This document shows, one piece after another, positions 8,325-19,076 of a stretch of DNA of 64,000 bases. The DNA is taken from NCBI RefSeq assembly GCF_011759365.1, contig NZ_JAARLZ010000006.1, positions 124,001 to 188,000 of the forward strand, read 5' to 3'. The translations under genes and the position numbers were made by a program. The notes beneath the pieces are model-generated. The model ran no database searches and was not told where the DNA came from. It worked only from the letters and a program-made list of their open reading frames with translations. The DNA is from Luteibacter anthropi (GTDB lineage Bacteria > Pseudomonadota > Gammaproteobacteria > Xanthomonadales > Rhodanobacteraceae). Positions within the stretch are counted from its first letter, which is position 1. The number at the start of each line of letters is the position of its first letter.

Positions 8325-9446
8325 TCAGCCGGGCAGCAAGGCCGACAGCTTGTCGAACAGCACGCCCCGGCGCCAGCCGTCGAGGGAGTCGGGCCAGTGG
8401 CCGCCGCCCATCACGAATTCTTCCAGCGACTTGCGCGAGCAGAGCAGGCCGGGTGGCAGGTCGAGTTCGGTGGCGATGTGGTCGACCACGGTGCGCATGT
8501 CGTTGATGGCACGCTTGGCATCGCCCACCGGGTGCCCCAGGACTGGCGCGGTCTCCTCGATTTCCACCGTTTCCACGGGGCGCTGGAGCAGGTGGAACAA
8601 TTCTTCGCGCTGCTGTGAACGCAGTGCACGCGTACCGCGCGTGCGCTCTTCCACGACACTGAGCGAAGCGGCCGGACGGTCGACGAGGTCGAGGGCGTGG
8701 GTGTCTTCGAGCAGCCAGGAGCGGGGCTTGTCGATCGTACGTGCGGTGAGTTCGCGCCAGCGCAGCACGCGGCGGAGCAGGGCCTGTTTCTCAGGCGCCC
8801 ATTCGGCGGCCGGCTTGTAGCCGCGCTGTGGCTGCGGATCACCCTCGCGCTGGCTGGCACGACGCTTCATGCGGGCGCAGTCCTCGGCATGCCACTGCGC
8901 GCGGTCACGCGCCGCCAGGCGCTCGCTGAGGATGGCGTGTACCGGATGCAGGTGCACCACATCGAGCGCGGCGTACAACTTCTGCGAATCGGTGAGCGGA
9001 CGTTGCAGCCAGTCGCTGCGCGTCTCGCCCTTGTCCAGTTCGTCGCCCACCAGTTCCTTCACCAGTGCGCGATAGCTGATGCCCAGGCCCATGCCGACAA
9101 AGGCTGCGGCGATCTGCGTGTCGAACAGCGTGTGCGGCCCTTCCGGGAGGAAGGGCGAGAGGGCTTCGAGGTCTTCGCCTGCGCTGTGCATCACGGTGAC
9201 CGTCGGCTGCGCCGCGAAGGTCGCCAGCAGGGTGCCGTCCAGCGGAAAGGCGAGCGGATCGATCAGCGCGTAGCGGCCTTCGTGTGCCAGCTGGAGCAAG
9301 GCGAGCTGCGGGTAGAAGGTGTTGCGCCGCATGAACTCGGTATCGAGTCCGACGATGGCATGAGGGCCGACAGGTGCGAGCCAGTCGGCCAGCGCATCGG
9401 CGCGGTCGATCCAGGGAGCGTTGGGAGCGAGGTCGCTCGAAAGCAT
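8325..9446 (-). CDS. rnd: Ribonuclease D
   Basis: 373 residues with a DEDDy 3'-5' exonuclease domain: DTE at 35-37 (motif I), Asp92 in HSAGEDLEAL (motif II), and Tyr158/Asp162 in YAALD (motif III). Two helical HRDC-type domains follow (about 215-300 and 310-365). RNase D trims the 3' ends of tRNA precursors and other stable RNAs. The length matches the enterobacterial enzyme. ATG 9446 was chosen by family length. Confidence 0.93.
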   Translation of the reverse strand: MLSSDLAPNAPWIDRADALADWLAPVGPHAIVGLDTEFMRRNTFYPQLALLQLAHEGRYALIDPLAFPLDGTLLATFAAQPTVTVMHSAGEDLEALSPFLPEGPHTLFDTQIAAAFVGMGLGISYRALVKELVGDELDKGETRSDWLQRPLTDSQKLYAALDVVHLHPVHAILSERLAARDRAQWHAEDCARMKRRASQREGDPQPQRGYKPAAEWAPEKQALLRRVLRWRELTARTIDKPRSWLLEDTHALDLVDRPAASLSVVEERTRGTRALRSQQREELFHLLQRPVETVEIEETAPVLGHPVGDAKRAINDMRTVVDHIATELDLPPGLLCSRKSLEEFVMGGGHWPDSLDGWRRGVLFDKLSALLPG

Positions 9447-9556
9447 GCATGCGTCCTTAATGATACGAGGGACGTACGCTCTTCGAGGTTGCCCTGTCGT
9501 GCGTGATTCCCTATGGTGACGGCGCACGATAGCAGGCCCACGCGGAACAGCCCACC

Positions 9557-11515
9557 ATGCCCAATACCGAGACCGTCCGCCGACAGCGCGCCATTGGTGG
9601 TGCCCTGGGCGTGGCCGTGCTCGCGTTCGCGCTGTTCTACCACTTTTTTCCGCAGCTGCTGCACGTCCAGCCCAGCCAGAACACGCCGCGCTCCACCTTG
9701 CGCGGACAGGCCACGACCATGGGCTTCGACCAGCGTCCGCAGGCGGCGGCCCCCGCCATGGCGTCCGAGCTGGATGCCGGTCCGCCGATCATGCTGGCTT
9801 CCACGTCGGTCATTGCGACCCGCAAGCGCGGCAAGACGAACGAAGCCCCGCTGCCGGCCCAGAAAACCCCCGACTCGCCCGAACTGACGGCCCTGCTGGA
9901 TCGCGCCGACAAGGCGCTGGCGGCCGATCGTCTCGTCGGTGGCAAGGACAGCGCCTCCGCGCTCTTCCTCGCCGCGCTCAAGGAGAAGGACGACAGCCAG
10001 CGCGCCCGTGCCGGTCTGGATGAGGTGCGCGGGCGGCTGGCGGCAGAGATCGAGCAGGACATCGTGCTGGGCGACGGTGATGCGGCGCGAGACTCGCTGG
10101 CTGCGCTGAAGGCGCTGCCGGACAGCGCCGGCGACGTCGGCCCCCTGCAACAGAAGCTGGCCGTGCTCGACAAGGTGCGGCCACTGCTGGGCAAGGCCGC
10201 CTCGCAGCTGCAGGACGGCAAGGCCAGCCAGCCGCGTGGCGACAGCGCGCTGGATACGTATCGCCAGGTACTGGAGCTGGATCCGGACAACGCCGTCGCC
10301 ACGCAGGGCATGGCCCAGGTGCAGCGCTCGGTGCTCGACAAGGCGCTGGCGGCCGTGGCGCAGGATGACTTTGTCGCCGCCGATGCCGCGCTGGCCGAGG
10401 CTGCCACCATCGAGCCCGAGTCGCAGGCCTTGCAGGACACCCGGGGTCGTGTGGAGGGCATGCGTCGGCAGAACGCCAGCGGCGTGCTTGCCCAGGCCCG
10501 TTCGGCGCTGGATTCCGGCAACCTTGAGCTGGCCCAGCAGCTGGCCGCCAAGGCTCAGCAGGTGAGCCCCGATGTCGCCGGCATCGACGACTTCAACGAA
10601 CGCCTCACCAATGCCCGCGTCTATGCGAGCTACAAGCCGGGCCAGGTCTTCGTCGACCGCTTCGTGGACACCAACGGCCAGGCGCCGCCCATGGTGGTGG
10701 TGCCCACCGGCAAGTTCCTCATGGGTTCCCCGGATGGCGAGCGCGGCCACGATGCCAACGAATCGCCCCTGCACGAGGTGGATGTGGACAAGGGCTTCGC
10801 GATGGCGCGCAGCTCCGTCACCATCGGCCAGTTCCGCGATTTCGTCCGTGCGAGCGGCTATGTGCCCCAGTCGCAATCGCTTCAGGGCGGCAGTGTCTAT
10901 GACGAGGCCAGCGGCGGACTTCGCGACGACAGCGCGGCCACCTGGCAGGACGACTACGCGGGCAAACCGGGTCAGGAACGCCTGCCGGTGGTGAACGTGT
11001 CGTGGAACGACGCAAAGGCGTACGCCGAGTGGCTGTCGCAGCGCACCGGCAAGAAATACCGCCTGGCCAGCGAATCCGAATTCGAATACGCACTGCGTGC
11101 AGGCACCACTACGCGTTACTGGTGGGGCGACGGCACGCCCACGTCGAAGGTGGAAAACCTCACGGGTGGCAACGACCGCTCGGCGTCGGGACGTCGCTGG
11201 AGCAATGCCTTCAGCGGATACAAGGACGGCTACTGGGGCCCTGCACCGGTCATGAGCTTTGCGGTGAATCCGTTCGGCCTCTACGACATGGGCGGCAACG
11301 TGTCCGAGTGGGTGGCCGACTGCTGGCACGATAATTACATCCGCGCCCCCCGCAACGCCGAGGCCTGGGTCAACCCGGGCTGCAACCGCCGCGTGATCCG
11401 TGGCGGCTCCTGGGGTAGTGCGCCCGACATGGTCCGATCGGCATATCGCCAGGGCGCCGCGGCCGATGTGCGCAGCGCGCGCGTGGGCTTCCGGGTGGTT
11501 CGCGAGCTGCAATGA
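9557..11515 (+). CDS. Membrane-anchored TPR protein with formylglycine-generating-enzyme (SUMF1)-like domain
   Basis: 652 residues. There is one N-terminal transmembrane helix (about 12-35), then a proline-rich linker, tetratricopeptide-like helical repeats (about 110-350) and a C-terminal FGE/SUMF1 fold (about 375-650). Motifs of the fold are PTGKFLMGS, PVVNVSWNDAKAYAEWLS, FGLYDMGGNVSEWVADCW and VIRGGSW. The cysteine pair of true formylglycine enzymes is not evident, so a structural, sugar- or metal-binding role is as likely as catalysis. The FGE domain should be periplasmic. Confidence 0.8.
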   Translation: MPNTETVRRQRAIGGALGVAVLAFALFYHFFPQLLHVQPSQNTPRSTLRGQATTMGFDQRPQAAAPAMASELDAGPPIMLASTSVIATRKRGKTNEAPLPAQKTPDSPELTALLDRADKALAADRLVGGKDSASALFLAALKEKDDSQRARAGLDEVRGRLAAEIEQDIVLGDGDAARDSLAALKALPDSAGDVGPLQQKLAVLDKVRPLLGKAASQLQDGKASQPRGDSALDTYRQVLELDPDNAVATQGMAQVQRSVLDKALAAVAQDDFVAADAALAEAATIEPESQALQDTRGRVEGMRRQNASGVLAQARSALDSGNLELAQQLAAKAQQVSPDVAGIDDFNERLTNARVYASYKPGQVFVDRFVDTNGQAPPMVVVPTGKFLMGSPDGERGHDANESPLHEVDVDKGFAMARSSVTIGQFRDFVRASGYVPQSQSLQGGSVYDEASGGLRDDSAATWQDDYAGKPGQERLPVVNVSWNDAKAYAEWLSQRTGKKYRLASESEFEYALRAGTTTRYWWGDGTPTSKVENLTGGNDRSASGRRWSNAFSGYKDGYWGPAPVMSFAVNPFGLYDMGGNVSEWVADCWHDNYIRAPRNAEAWVNPGCNRRVIRGGSWGSAPDMVRSAYRQGAAADVRSARVGFRVVRELQ

Positions 11516-11604
11516 CGAAGCTTGCCGATTCCGCCCAGGATTCGGCTTGACGTCGGCGCTGTAAGCGGAACAATCGGGTGAATCCAATCATGCGGGGCAG
11601 GCGC

Positions 11605-11949
11605 ATGGCCACGTCGATCATCGTTGGTTACCGGCCCTTCCCGGGGCGCACGGATCTGGTCGTCTCGATCCTGCTGGATATCTACGAAGCCTTGCAGAAG
11701 GCGGGCCTCATCACGGCCCGGCGCCCATGGATCATGCGGGGTGCAGAGGGCGACGTGGTTGCCGCTTTCGAGATGACCGACGAATATTCCTTCGAGGCCT
11801 CCGAGCGCGTGCGCGAGATCAGCGCCCTGCGGGTGCGCCTCATGGGCGTGGCCGAGCGGGTGCCGTTGTCCTCCCTCACGGAAACCTCCCGCCCCATCGC
11901 CGAATTCGAAACCAGCACGGGGTTCCCGGCCCGGGCGGCATCGACCTGA
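11605..11949 (+). CDS. Conserved hypothetical protein
   Basis: 114 residues. MATSIIVGYRPFPGR, then a helix and a strand rich in charged residues, hint at a small alpha/beta ferredoxin-like fold. No active-site signature. ATG 11605 is preferred to GTG 11578 and ATG 11590 in the same frame, since homology-like sequence begins there. Convergent with the LysE gene. Confidence 0.55.
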   Translation: MATSIIVGYRPFPGRTDLVVSILLDIYEALQKAGLITARRPWIMRGAEGDVVAAFEMTDEYSFEASERVREISALRVRLMGVAERVPLSSLTETSRPIAEFETSTGFPARAAST

Positions 11950-11967
11950 GGTCTTTGGCTGTCCGGT

Positions 11968-12582
11968 TCAGCGGGCGAGCTGGCGGATGCCCAGCGCGAC
12001 AATGATCGAGCCGCACGCGCGATCCATCCATGCCTTGTGCTGGCGATAGCGGGCAGCGACCCGCGGTGTGGCGAAAAGCACCGCCACGAGGGCGTACCAG
12101 GTGGTTGCCACCACGCAGACCGTGCCCAGCATGCCGAGGAAGGTGGGCAGCGAGACATGGGGCGGCGCAGCGGCGGCGAAGACTGCTGCGAAAAATGCCA
12201 TGGACTTGGGATTGACCAGGTTCGTGGCAATGCCTTCGCGGATCGCGCGGCGCATGCCGCCGGTCCGCGAGCCTTCCGTCACGGCCGCCTGCGCGCCGGC
12301 GCGGGCGATCAGGCGCCCGCCGAACCAGATCAGATAGGCGGCACCGCAAAGCTTCACTGCCAGTGCGATCCAGGGAAACGTGGCAAAGACGATGCCGATA
12401 CCCAGGATCGCGCAGCTGGCCCAGAACAGGTTCACCAGCACGATGCCCAGCACGGTACCGAGTGCTTCGTGCACCGTCGTGGACGCGGCCTTGTGCGCCA
12501 CGGCCACGAAGTTCGGGCCGGGTATGACCACTCCGACAACGTAGACGGAGAAGACGACGGCGATGGCGTGGGCATCGAACAT
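11968..12582 (-). CDS. LysE/RhtB-family amino acid exporter
   Basis: 204 residues, six hydrophobic segments and the family hallmark near the N-terminus (VIPGPNF), plus the NLVNPKSMAFF motif about residue 120. The family exports amino acids such as threonine, homoserine lactone or leucine through the inner membrane. Monocistronic; substrate not predictable. Confidence 0.88.
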   Translation of the reverse strand: MFDAHAIAVVFSVYVVGVVIPGPNFVAVAHKAASTTVHEALGTVLGIVLVNLFWASCAILGIGIVFATFPWIALAVKLCGAAYLIWFGGRLIARAGAQAAVTEGSRTGGMRRAIREGIATNLVNPKSMAFFAAVFAAAAPPHVSLPTFLGMLGTVCVVATTWYALVAVLFATPRVAARYRQHKAWMDRACGSIIVALGIRQLAR

Positions 12583-12674
12583 GGCGACGAGGGCTGACTG
12601 GGTGACGAAGCCACTTTATCACCGCGCCGTCTCACCCGATGAACCTGCATGCCGGAGCACGGAAGCCAGGCTCA

Positions 12675-12742
12675 TGTAGGAGCGCGCCTTGCGCGCGACC
12701 GGATTATTGCGATGCCGGTCGCGCGCAAGGCGCGCTCCTACA
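12675..12742. repeat. REP-type inverted pair (copy 2)
   Basis: 28-bp perfect arms (12675-12702 and 12715-12742) with a 12-nt loop. It has the same module as 6541-6645. It lies between the LysE gene start and the mutasome cassette. Confidence 0.85.
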
Positions 12743-12759
12743 GATCACTGCTCGGCGAT

Positions 12760-12776
12760 ATCTCACGCGCTGAGAT
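12760..12776. promoter_or_regulatory. Inverted repeat upstream of mutasome cassette, candidate operator
   Basis: ATCTCA-CGCGC-TGAGAT is a perfect 6-5-6 dyad 48 bp before the UmuD-like start. The cassette is normally under LexA control, but this dyad does not resemble the published Xanthomonas LexA box (TTAG-N6-TACTA as I recall it), so it may be the site of another repressor or chance. Confidence 0.3.
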
Positions 12777-12824
12777 GAAGCGGTGGTATCTTGAATTCCG
12801 TCCCGCTAATCAAGATGGCTGCCC

Positions 12825-13394
12825 ATGCCCCCCTCCGACCACGGTGGAACCCGCCCAGGCGCCGGCCGTCCGGTCGGTGAGCCCAGCCAGCGTATCCGTG
12901 TGCCCGAGAGCCAGGTGCCGGCCGTGCTGGCCTATCTCGACGCCTATCGGAAGCCGCCGGCGCTGGACGCGCCGCGTCCGTTGTCGCTGGACCCGTCCAC
13001 GGTGGCGCTCACAGCCTTCACCAGCCGCGTGCCGGCCGGCATCCCCAGCGCGGCGGATGCCCATGCCGACGAGGCCGTGGATCTCAACACCCATCTGGTG
13101 CTGCCCGGGCACGAACCCAGCACCTTCATCATCCGGGTGTCCGGCTGGTCGATGATCGGGGCAGGCATCTTCGATAACGACGAGGTCCTGGTTGATCGCG
13201 CACTCCGGCCGCGGCAGGGGGACATCGTGGTGGCCATCGTCAATGGCGAACTGTCGATCAAGCGTCTGGGCCGCATCGAGGGCAAGGTGGCCCTGCTGCC
13301 CGAGAACGCGCACTTCAAGCCCATCGTGTTCCGCGAGGATGAAACCCTGGAAATCTGGGGTGTCGTCACCCGTTGCCTGCGCAGCCTGCGCTGA
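12825..13394 (+). CDS. UmuD-like S24 autopeptidase (SOS-regulated, mutasome cassette)
   Basis: 189 residues. A short basic N-terminus (GTRPGAGRP) replaces the winged helix of LexA. The C-terminal S24 domain has nucleophile Ser109 (GWSMIGAGI) and Lys146 (LSIKRL), with an Ala71-Gly72 cleavage pair. UmuD proteins self-cleave on RecA filaments and act in translesion synthesis. It is followed after 6 bp by imuA, suggesting one SOS operon. It could be an operon-linked LexA-like regulator, but no DNA-binding domain is visible. Confidence 0.8.
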   Translation: MPPSDHGGTRPGAGRPVGEPSQRIRVPESQVPAVLAYLDAYRKPPALDAPRPLSLDPSTVALTAFTSRVPAGIPSAADAHADEAVDLNTHLVLPGHEPSTFIIRVSGWSMIGAGIFDNDEVLVDRALRPRQGDIVVAIVNGELSIKRLGRIEGKVALLPENAHFKPIVFREDETLEIWGVVTRCLRSLR

Positions 13395-13400
13395 ATCGCC

Positions 13401-14018
13401 ATGGGCAGCGTCGTCGCACTGCGTTCCCTGATCGAAGGCCGGCAGGTCTGGCAGGGCACGGCCACGCCCGTAACGACCGGCGACGAACCCACGGGCTGGG
13501 CGATGCTCGACGCGATCCTGCCTGCGGGTGGCTGGCCTGCGGCGGCCATGACGGAAATCCTGCTGCCGGCCGATGGCGTGGGCGAGCTGCAATTACTGCT
13601 GCCCACGCTGGCAAGGCATACGCAGGCCGGGCGCACCGTGGTGGTGGTCGCGCCGCCTTACACGCCCTATGTGCCGGGATGGGAAGCCGGCGGCGTGCGC
13701 ATGTCGAAGGTGGACATCGTGCAGGCCGATGCGCGCGACGCGCTATGGGCTACGGAACAATGCCTGCGCTCGGGCAGCTGCGCCGCGGTGCTGGCGTGGC
13801 CGTTCCAGGCCGACGACCGTGCGTTGCGTCGCTTGCAGGTGGCGGCCGATACCGGCAAGGCGCTGGCCTTTGCCTTTCGTGATCGCCGTCATCTCGTGCA
13901 GGCCTCTCCCGCCGCGCTTCGCCTCGAACTGATGCCCGGCGCGGCATCGCAGGTGCGCGTGCACAAGTGCCGTGGCGGCAATGCGCCCGCATTTCCCGTG
14001 CCCGTCGGCTGGACGTGA
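13401..14018 (+). CDS. imuA: ImuA, translesion mutasome RecA-like accessory protein
   Basis: 205 residues, a degenerate RecA-fold protein (GWAMLDAILPAGGWPAAAMTEI replaces a proper Walker A; TVVVVAPPYTPYVPGW). It bridges RecA and the ImuB-DnaE2 complex during damage-induced mutagenesis. Identification rests on these motifs and on its position directly before imuB. Confidence 0.85.
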   Translation: MGSVVALRSLIEGRQVWQGTATPVTTGDEPTGWAMLDAILPAGGWPAAAMTEILLPADGVGELQLLLPTLARHTQAGRTVVVVAPPYTPYVPGWEAGGVRMSKVDIVQADARDALWATEQCLRSGSCAAVLAWPFQADDRALRRLQVAADTGKALAFAFRDRRHLVQASPAALRLELMPGAASQVRVHKCRGGNAPAFPVPVGWT

Positions 14019-14027
14019 GGCATCGCG

Positions 14028-15434
14028 ATGCTCTGGGCCTGTGTATTGCTGCCGCAGCTGGCGCTGGACGATGTCCTTCGGGGCCGGCCGCCATCGGATG
14101 AACCGCTCGTGCTGGTGGGCGGCCCGGCCAACGGACGCATCGTGGTCGCGGCAAACCTGTCCGCGCGTGCGGCAGGCGTGTACCGCGGGCAGCATCTGTC
14201 CGCGGCGCAGGCCTTGCTCAACCGATTCGAGATGGTGGAATACGACCCTGCGGCGACCCTGCGTGCCCATCGCATGCTCGCCGCCTGGGCCTACGGCTAC
14301 AGCTCCGATGTCGCCTTGCTGCCCCATGCGGTGGTGTTTGAAGCAGGCAGCAGCCTGAAACTGTTCGGGCAATGGGCGGACATGGAGCCTGCCTTGCGTC
14401 GCAGTCTCGATGACCAGGGTTTTCGTCATCGCATCACGCTGGCCCCGAACGCCCATGCGGCACATGTGCTTGCGGGTGTGCGTGACGGGCTGGCGGTCAC
14501 CTCGGTCGATGAGCTGCGGCGCACGCTTGCGCCCATGCCCTTGCAGCGTGCGCGCCTGCCCGAGGGCGCGGCCGATGCACTGGCGTCCATGGGCGTGCGC
14601 ACGTTCGGGCAGCTCATGGGCCTGCCGCGAGCGGGATTGCAGCGGCGCTTCGGTGCGATGCTGCTCGACTACATGGATGCACTGGTCGGCGACGCACCCG
14701 CGACGCTGGAAAGCTTCCGTCCACCCGACAGCCTGGACCTGCGCATGGAGTGGGCCCACGAGGTGGAGCAGTCGGGAGCCCTGGTGTTTCCGTTGCGCCG
14801 CCTCACCGGCGACCTGGCGGCGTATCTCGCCGGTCGCGATGGCGGCGTGCAACGTTTCGTGGTGGAACTGGAACATCGCAGCGGACCCCCGACCTGCATG
14901 CCCGTGGGCCTGCTCGCCGCCGAGCGCGATGCACGCCTGCTGTTCGACTGCGCACGTGAGCGACTGGAACGCCAGGCGCTGCCGTCATCCGTGGTGGCGA
15001 TGCGACTGATCGCCAGCGAACTGCCGCCCTTTGTCCCCGGAGGGCGCGACCTGTTCGACACGCGCCCGGCAAACGCCATGCCGCTGGATCAGTTGCGCGG
15101 ACGATTGCTTGCGCGTCTTGGGGAAAAAGCGATCTACCGGCTGGGTCGCACCGTCGATCCGCGCCCGGAATATGCACAGGCGCGTGAACCCACGGCGCCT
15201 GTGCCAACGCCCGAGACATCGCCACGGCCTACCTGGCTGCTCGATCACCCGATACCGCTGCGCGATGCGCCCTCGGCTGTCATCTGCGGCCCCGAACGGC
15301 TGGAAACCGGCTGGTGGGACGGCGACATTCGTCGCGATTACTACGTCGTGCGTACCGCACAGGGTCAGCGTGCATGGGTATACCGTGCGCCGGACGAGCC
15401 GGGGCGCTGGATGCTGCACGGGTGGTTTGCATGA
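14028..15434 (+). CDS. imuB: ImuB, catalytically inactive Y-family polymerase-like mutasome protein
   Basis: 468 residues with the Y-polymerase layout: palm/fingers (1-230, [11 protein letters not shown] as in the fingers) and a little-finger domain (about 240-370). The N-terminal metal-binding DMDxFF-type motif is absent (the sequence is [11 protein letters not shown]), as expected for ImuB, which scaffolds DnaE2 and the sliding clamp. Starts 9 bp after imuA and overlaps dnaE2 by ATGA. Confidence 0.9.
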   Translation: MLWACVLLPQLALDDVLRGRPPSDEPLVLVGGPANGRIVVAANLSARAAGVYRGQHLSAAQALLNRFEMVEYDPAATLRAHRMLAAWAYGYSSDVALLPHAVVFEAGSSLKLFGQWADMEPALRRSLDDQGFRHRITLAPNAHAAHVLAGVRDGLAVTSVDELRRTLAPMPLQRARLPEGAADALASMGVRTFGQLMGLPRAGLQRRFGAMLLDYMDALVGDAPATLESFRPPDSLDLRMEWAHEVEQSGALVFPLRRLTGDLAAYLAGRDGGVQRFVVELEHRSGPPTCMPVGLLAAERDARLLFDCARERLERQALPSSVVAMRLIASELPPFVPGGRDLFDTRPANAMPLDQLRGRLLARLGEKAIYRLGRTVDPRPEYAQAREPTAPVPTPETSPRPTWLLDHPIPLRDAPSAVICGPERLETGWWDGDIRRDYYVVRTAQGQRAWVYRAPDEPGRWMLHGWFA

Positions 15435-18400
15435 GTGCCTATGCCGAACTGCATTGCCTGTCGAATTTCTCGTTCCAGCGAGGGGCTTCCAGCGCAAGCG
15501 AACTATTCGAGCGTGCGAAAGAATGCGGCTATACCGCGCTGGCCATCACCGACGAATGTTCGCTGGCGGGTATCGTGCGGGCGCGCAAGGCGTCGCGGGA
15601 GACAGGGATAAAACTCATCGTCGGTGCGGAATTCCGCCTTCTGGACGGGCCGCGCGTCGTCCTGCTGTGCGAAACCATCGAGGGTTATATCGCACTGTGT
15701 TCGCTGATCACGCAGGGGCGGCGTGCGGCGGAGAAGGGTGATTACCGGCTGTTCCGGAAAGACCTGCAAGACGGCATGCCCGGAACCCTGGCGCTATGGC
15801 TCCCCGATACGGTGCCCGATCGCGAACAGGCCCGTTGGCTTCGTTCGTTGTTCGGCGAGCGCCTGTGGATGGCCGTGGAACTGCATCGTGGTCCCGATGA
15901 TGCACGTCGCCTGAGTGAGCTGGAGTCGCTGGCTTCTTCCATGGGCATTCGCACGGTCGCGGCAGGCGATGTCCATATGCATGTGCGTGGCCGGCGTGCC
16001 CTGCAGGATGTGCTCACGGCGATCCGTCACCACAAGACGGTGGCGGAAGCGGGAAACCTGCTGTTTCGCAATGGCGAGCGGCATCTGCGCACGCTAGAGG
16101 CACTGGCCGGGATCTATCCCGGACACCTCATGGAAGAAAGCCTCCGGCTGGCGGCACGCTGCCAGTTCGATCTGGGCGAGCTGAAATACAGCTACCCGGC
16201 CGAACTCGTGCCGCAGGGATATACCGCTACCAGCTGGCTTCGCCATCTCACGGAGGAAGGCATCAAGCGGCGATGGCCCGACGGTATCGAGGCGAAAGTC
16301 AGGAAGCAGATCGAAAGCGAGCTGGCCCTCGTGGAGTATCTGAAATACGAGTCTTATTTTCTTACTGTCGAGGAAATCGTTCGGTTCGCCAGGGACAGGG
16401 ACATTCTCTGCCAGGGCCGCGGTTCGGCAGCCAACTCGGCCGTCTGTTATGCCCTGGGCGTCACCGCCGTCGATCCGGCCAACTTCGACTTGCTGACCGA
16501 GCGATTCATCTCGCGCGAGCGCAAGGAGCCGCCGGACATCGACATCGATTTCGAGCACGAGCGGCGTGAGGAAGTCATCCAGCACATCTACGAAAAATAC
16601 GGCCGCGAACGCGCGGCCCTGGCGGCGACGGTGATCAGCTATCGCAGCAAGAGCGCCGTGCGCGACGTGGCCCGCGTGATGGGCCTGCCGCCGGATCAGG
16701 TCGACCTGCTGGCGAAGGTGTGTACCTGGTGGGATGGCGAAACCCGGCTCGACGAGCAACTGCGCGAGCGTGGTTTCGATCCGCAAAGCCCCCTGATCCG
16801 TACGGTACTCATCCTGACCGCCGAGCTGCTGGATTTTCCCCGCCACCTCTCGCAGCACGTGGGCGGTTTCGTCATCTGCGACCAGCCGCTGTCACGCCTG
16901 GTGCCCGTGGAAAATGCGGCCATGCCCGATCGCACGATCATCCAGTGGGACAAGGACGATCTCGATGAGATGGGACTGCTCAAGGTCGATTGTCTTGCGC
17001 TGGGCATGCTCACCTGCATTCGCAAGTGTCTTGATCTGCTGCGTGCGCATGGCAAACACGATCTGACGCTGGCCACCATTCCGCAAGAGGACAAAGCCAC
17101 CTACGCGATGATCCAGAAAGCCGACACCATCGGCGTATTCCAGATCGAAAGCCGTGCACAGATGGCGATGCTTCCGCGCCTGAAGCCGAAGGAGTTCTAC
17201 GACCTGGTGATCCAGGTGGCGATTGTGCGTCCCGGCCCGATCCAGGGCGACATGGTGCATCCGTATCTGCGTCGTCGGCGAGGCGAGGAGGAAATCGATT
17301 ACCCGGCGGACGCCGAAGCACTGAAGTCGGTATTTGCCAAAACCCTTGGCGTGCCCCTGTTCCAGGAGCAGGTCATGAAGCTGGCGATCCAGGCTGCCGG
17401 TTATTCGCCCGATGAGGCCGACAACCTCCGCCGCTGCATGGCTGCATGGAAACGCCACGGCGGTCTCGAACCCCATCGCATCCGCATCACCGAGGGCCTG
17501 TTGCGAATCGGCTGCACGGAAGCATTCGCCGCACGCCTGTTCGAACAGATCAAGGGCTTCGGTTCGTACGGCTTTCCCGAAAGCCACGCCGCCAGCTTCG
17601 CCGGCCTCGTCTATGCCAGCTCATGGCTCAAATGCCATGAACCGTCCGCTTTCGCCTGCGCCCTGCTCAACGCCCAACCCATGGGCTTCTACGCCCCCAG
17701 CCAGATCGTGCAGGACGCACAGCGCCATGGCGTCGTGGTGAGGGCGGTGGACGTGCGCCACAGTGACTGGGACAACACGCTGGAAATCGACCCGGCATCG
17801 AAGGGCGGCCTGGCACTGCGACTGGGTCTGCGGCAGGTGCGCGGTTGCCGCGAAGACGCGGCGCGGCGACTTTCGACGGCACGCGCGCAGCATCCCTTCA
17901 TGGACATGGCCGACCTTTGCGGGCGTGCGGGACTCGACCGGCATCACCAGGAGGCACTTGCCGAAGCAGGTGCCTTGCGCAGCCTTGCGGGGCACCGGCA
18001 TCGCGCCCGCTGGGCCATGGCCGGCATCGAGCCGCAGCTGCCGCTGTTCGGGCATGCCAGTCCGGAAGAAGCGCCGGTCGCCTTGCCGCCACCGTCGCAG
18101 GCCGAGGACACGCTGGCCGACTACGCGCGCGTGGGCCTGACGCTCGGCCCGCATCCTGTCCGCCAGCTACGTGCGCGCTTGAGCGCGGCGGGCTGCACCG
18201 ATTCCCGCCAGTTGCTGGCCCGGCCGCATGGCGCGCGGGCGCGCATGGCCGGCCTGGTCACCCAGCGGCAACGGCCGCAGACGGCCAGCGGGGTCACCTT
18301 CATCACCCTCGAAGACGAGTACGGGCCGGTGAACGTGGTGGTCTGGCGCCAGGTGGCCGAACGCCAGCGACGGATCTACCTGGAAGCGCGCCTGCTGGCC

Positions 18401-18514
18401 GTGGAAGGGCAGTGGCAGCAGGTGGATGGGGTGTGCCACCTCGTGGCGCACCGGCTGATCGACATGTCGTCGATGTTGTCGTCGCTGGACGTGCGTTCGC
18501 GGGATTTCCACTAG
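15431..18514 (+). CDS. dnaE2: Error-prone DNA polymerase DnaE2 (ImuC)
   Basis: 1027 residues. An N-terminal PHP domain ([17 protein letters not shown]) leads into a C-family polymerase core with the catalytic acidic motif [16 protein letters not shown] near residue 368. A helix-hairpin-helix region follows, then an OB-fold (about 920-1000). The start ATG overlaps the imuB stop. With ImuA and ImuB it performs SOS-induced translesion synthesis. Length and motif order match DnaE2 rather than replicative DnaE, which is about 1170 residues. Confidence 0.95.
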   Translation: MSAYAELHCLSNFSFQRGASSASELFERAKECGYTALAITDECSLAGIVRARKASRETGIKLIVGAEFRLLDGPRVVLLCETIEGYIALCSLITQGRRAAEKGDYRLFRKDLQDGMPGTLALWLPDTVPDREQARWLRSLFGERLWMAVELHRGPDDARRLSELESLASSMGIRTVAAGDVHMHVRGRRALQDVLTAIRHHKTVAEAGNLLFRNGERHLRTLEALAGIYPGHLMEESLRLAARCQFDLGELKYSYPAELVPQGYTATSWLRHLTEEGIKRRWPDGIEAKVRKQIESELALVEYLKYESYFLTVEEIVRFARDRDILCQGRGSAANSAVCYALGVTAVDPANFDLLTERFISRERKEPPDIDIDFEHERREEVIQHIYEKYGRERAALAATVISYRSKSAVRDVARVMGLPPDQVDLLAKVCTWWDGETRLDEQLRERGFDPQSPLIRTVLILTAELLDFPRHLSQHVGGFVICDQPLSRLVPVENAAMPDRTIIQWDKDDLDEMGLLKVDCLALGMLTCIRKCLDLLRAHGKHDLTLATIPQEDKATYAMIQKADTIGVFQIESRAQMAMLPRLKPKEFYDLVIQVAIVRPGPIQGDMVHPYLRRRRGEEEIDYPADAEALKSVFAKTLGVPLFQEQVMKLAIQAAGYSPDEADNLRRCMAAWKRHGGLEPHRIRITEGLLRIGCTEAFAARLFEQIKGFGSYGFPESHAASFAGLVYASSWLKCHEPSAFACALLNAQPMGFYAPSQIVQDAQRHGVVVRAVDVRHSDWDNTLEIDPASKGGLALRLGLRQVRGCREDAARRLSTARAQHPFMDMADLCGRAGLDRHHQEALAEAGALRSLAGHRHRARWAMAGIEPQLPLFGHASPEEAPVALPPPSQAEDTLADYARVGLTLGPHPVRQLRARLSAAGCTDSRQLLARPHGARARMAGLVTQRQRPQTASGVTFITLEDEYGPVNVVVWRQVAERQRRIYLEARLLAVEGQWQQVDGVCHLVAHRLIDMSSMLSSLDVRSRDFH

Positions 18515-18617
18515 GGATAAATTTGCCCGGGTGATATTGACGAGATTATTTCACCCGGGCATTATTTGCGTCCGTCGCCGCACGACGCGGCACGCCGTCC
18601 CAAGGAGCAAGACGCGA

Positions 18618-19076
18618 ATGAATTCCCCTTACCTCGAACCGACCCAGGAAGCGGGTCGTGCCTTCGTGATGCGCGGCCTGCAAGGCAGTGTCGTCATGCT
18701 GAACCTGCTGCGTTTCCGTCAGGTCGCCGACTATTCGGCGCATCCGCACCTGGCACCGCGGGAAGCGATCACGGGCGCTGAAGCTTTTGATCGCTACATC
18801 CGGCACACCTTGCCGTTCCTTCACGAGAGTGGTGGCGATCTGCTGTTCCTCGGCAAGGGAGGCAACTTCCTTATCGGCCCTTCGGAAGAGCGCTGGGATC
18901 TCGTGATGCTGGTGCAGCAGAGCAGCGTGGAATCGTTTCTCGCCTTCGCCGGCAACCCGGCCTATCTCGCCGGCATGGGACATCGCATGGCCGCCGTCGA
19001 AGACTCGCGCCTGCTGCCCATGACCACGATGGAACACAACGTCCTGACGGAAGGAGAGGGCGCATGGCTGGCATGA
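18618..19076 (+). CDS. DUF1330-like (dimeric alpha/beta-barrel) protein
   Basis: 152 residues. VVMLNLLRFR and a later GGDLLFLGKGG match the pattern of DUF1330, a ferredoxin-like dimeric fold; WDLVMLVQQSS and YLAGMGHRMAAVEDSRLLPM match its C-terminal half. ATG 18618 has AAGGAG upstream. Its stop overlaps the next gene by 13 bp, so it is probably co-translated with the hydrolase. Enzymatic role unknown. Confidence 0.7.
   Translation: MNSPYLEPTQEAGRAFVMRGLQGSVVMLNLLRFRQVADYSAHPHLAPREAITGAEAFDRYIRHTLPFLHESGGDLLFLGKGGNFLIGPSEERWDLVMLVQQSSVESFLAFAGNPAYLAGMGHRMAAVEDSRLLPMTTMEHNVLTEGEGAWLA

Noticed and set aside
9263-11587. Antisense frame of 774 codons over RNase D and the SUMF1-like gene
   Set aside because: Shadow of two recognisable genes, GC-skew artefact with Arg/Gly-rich translation.
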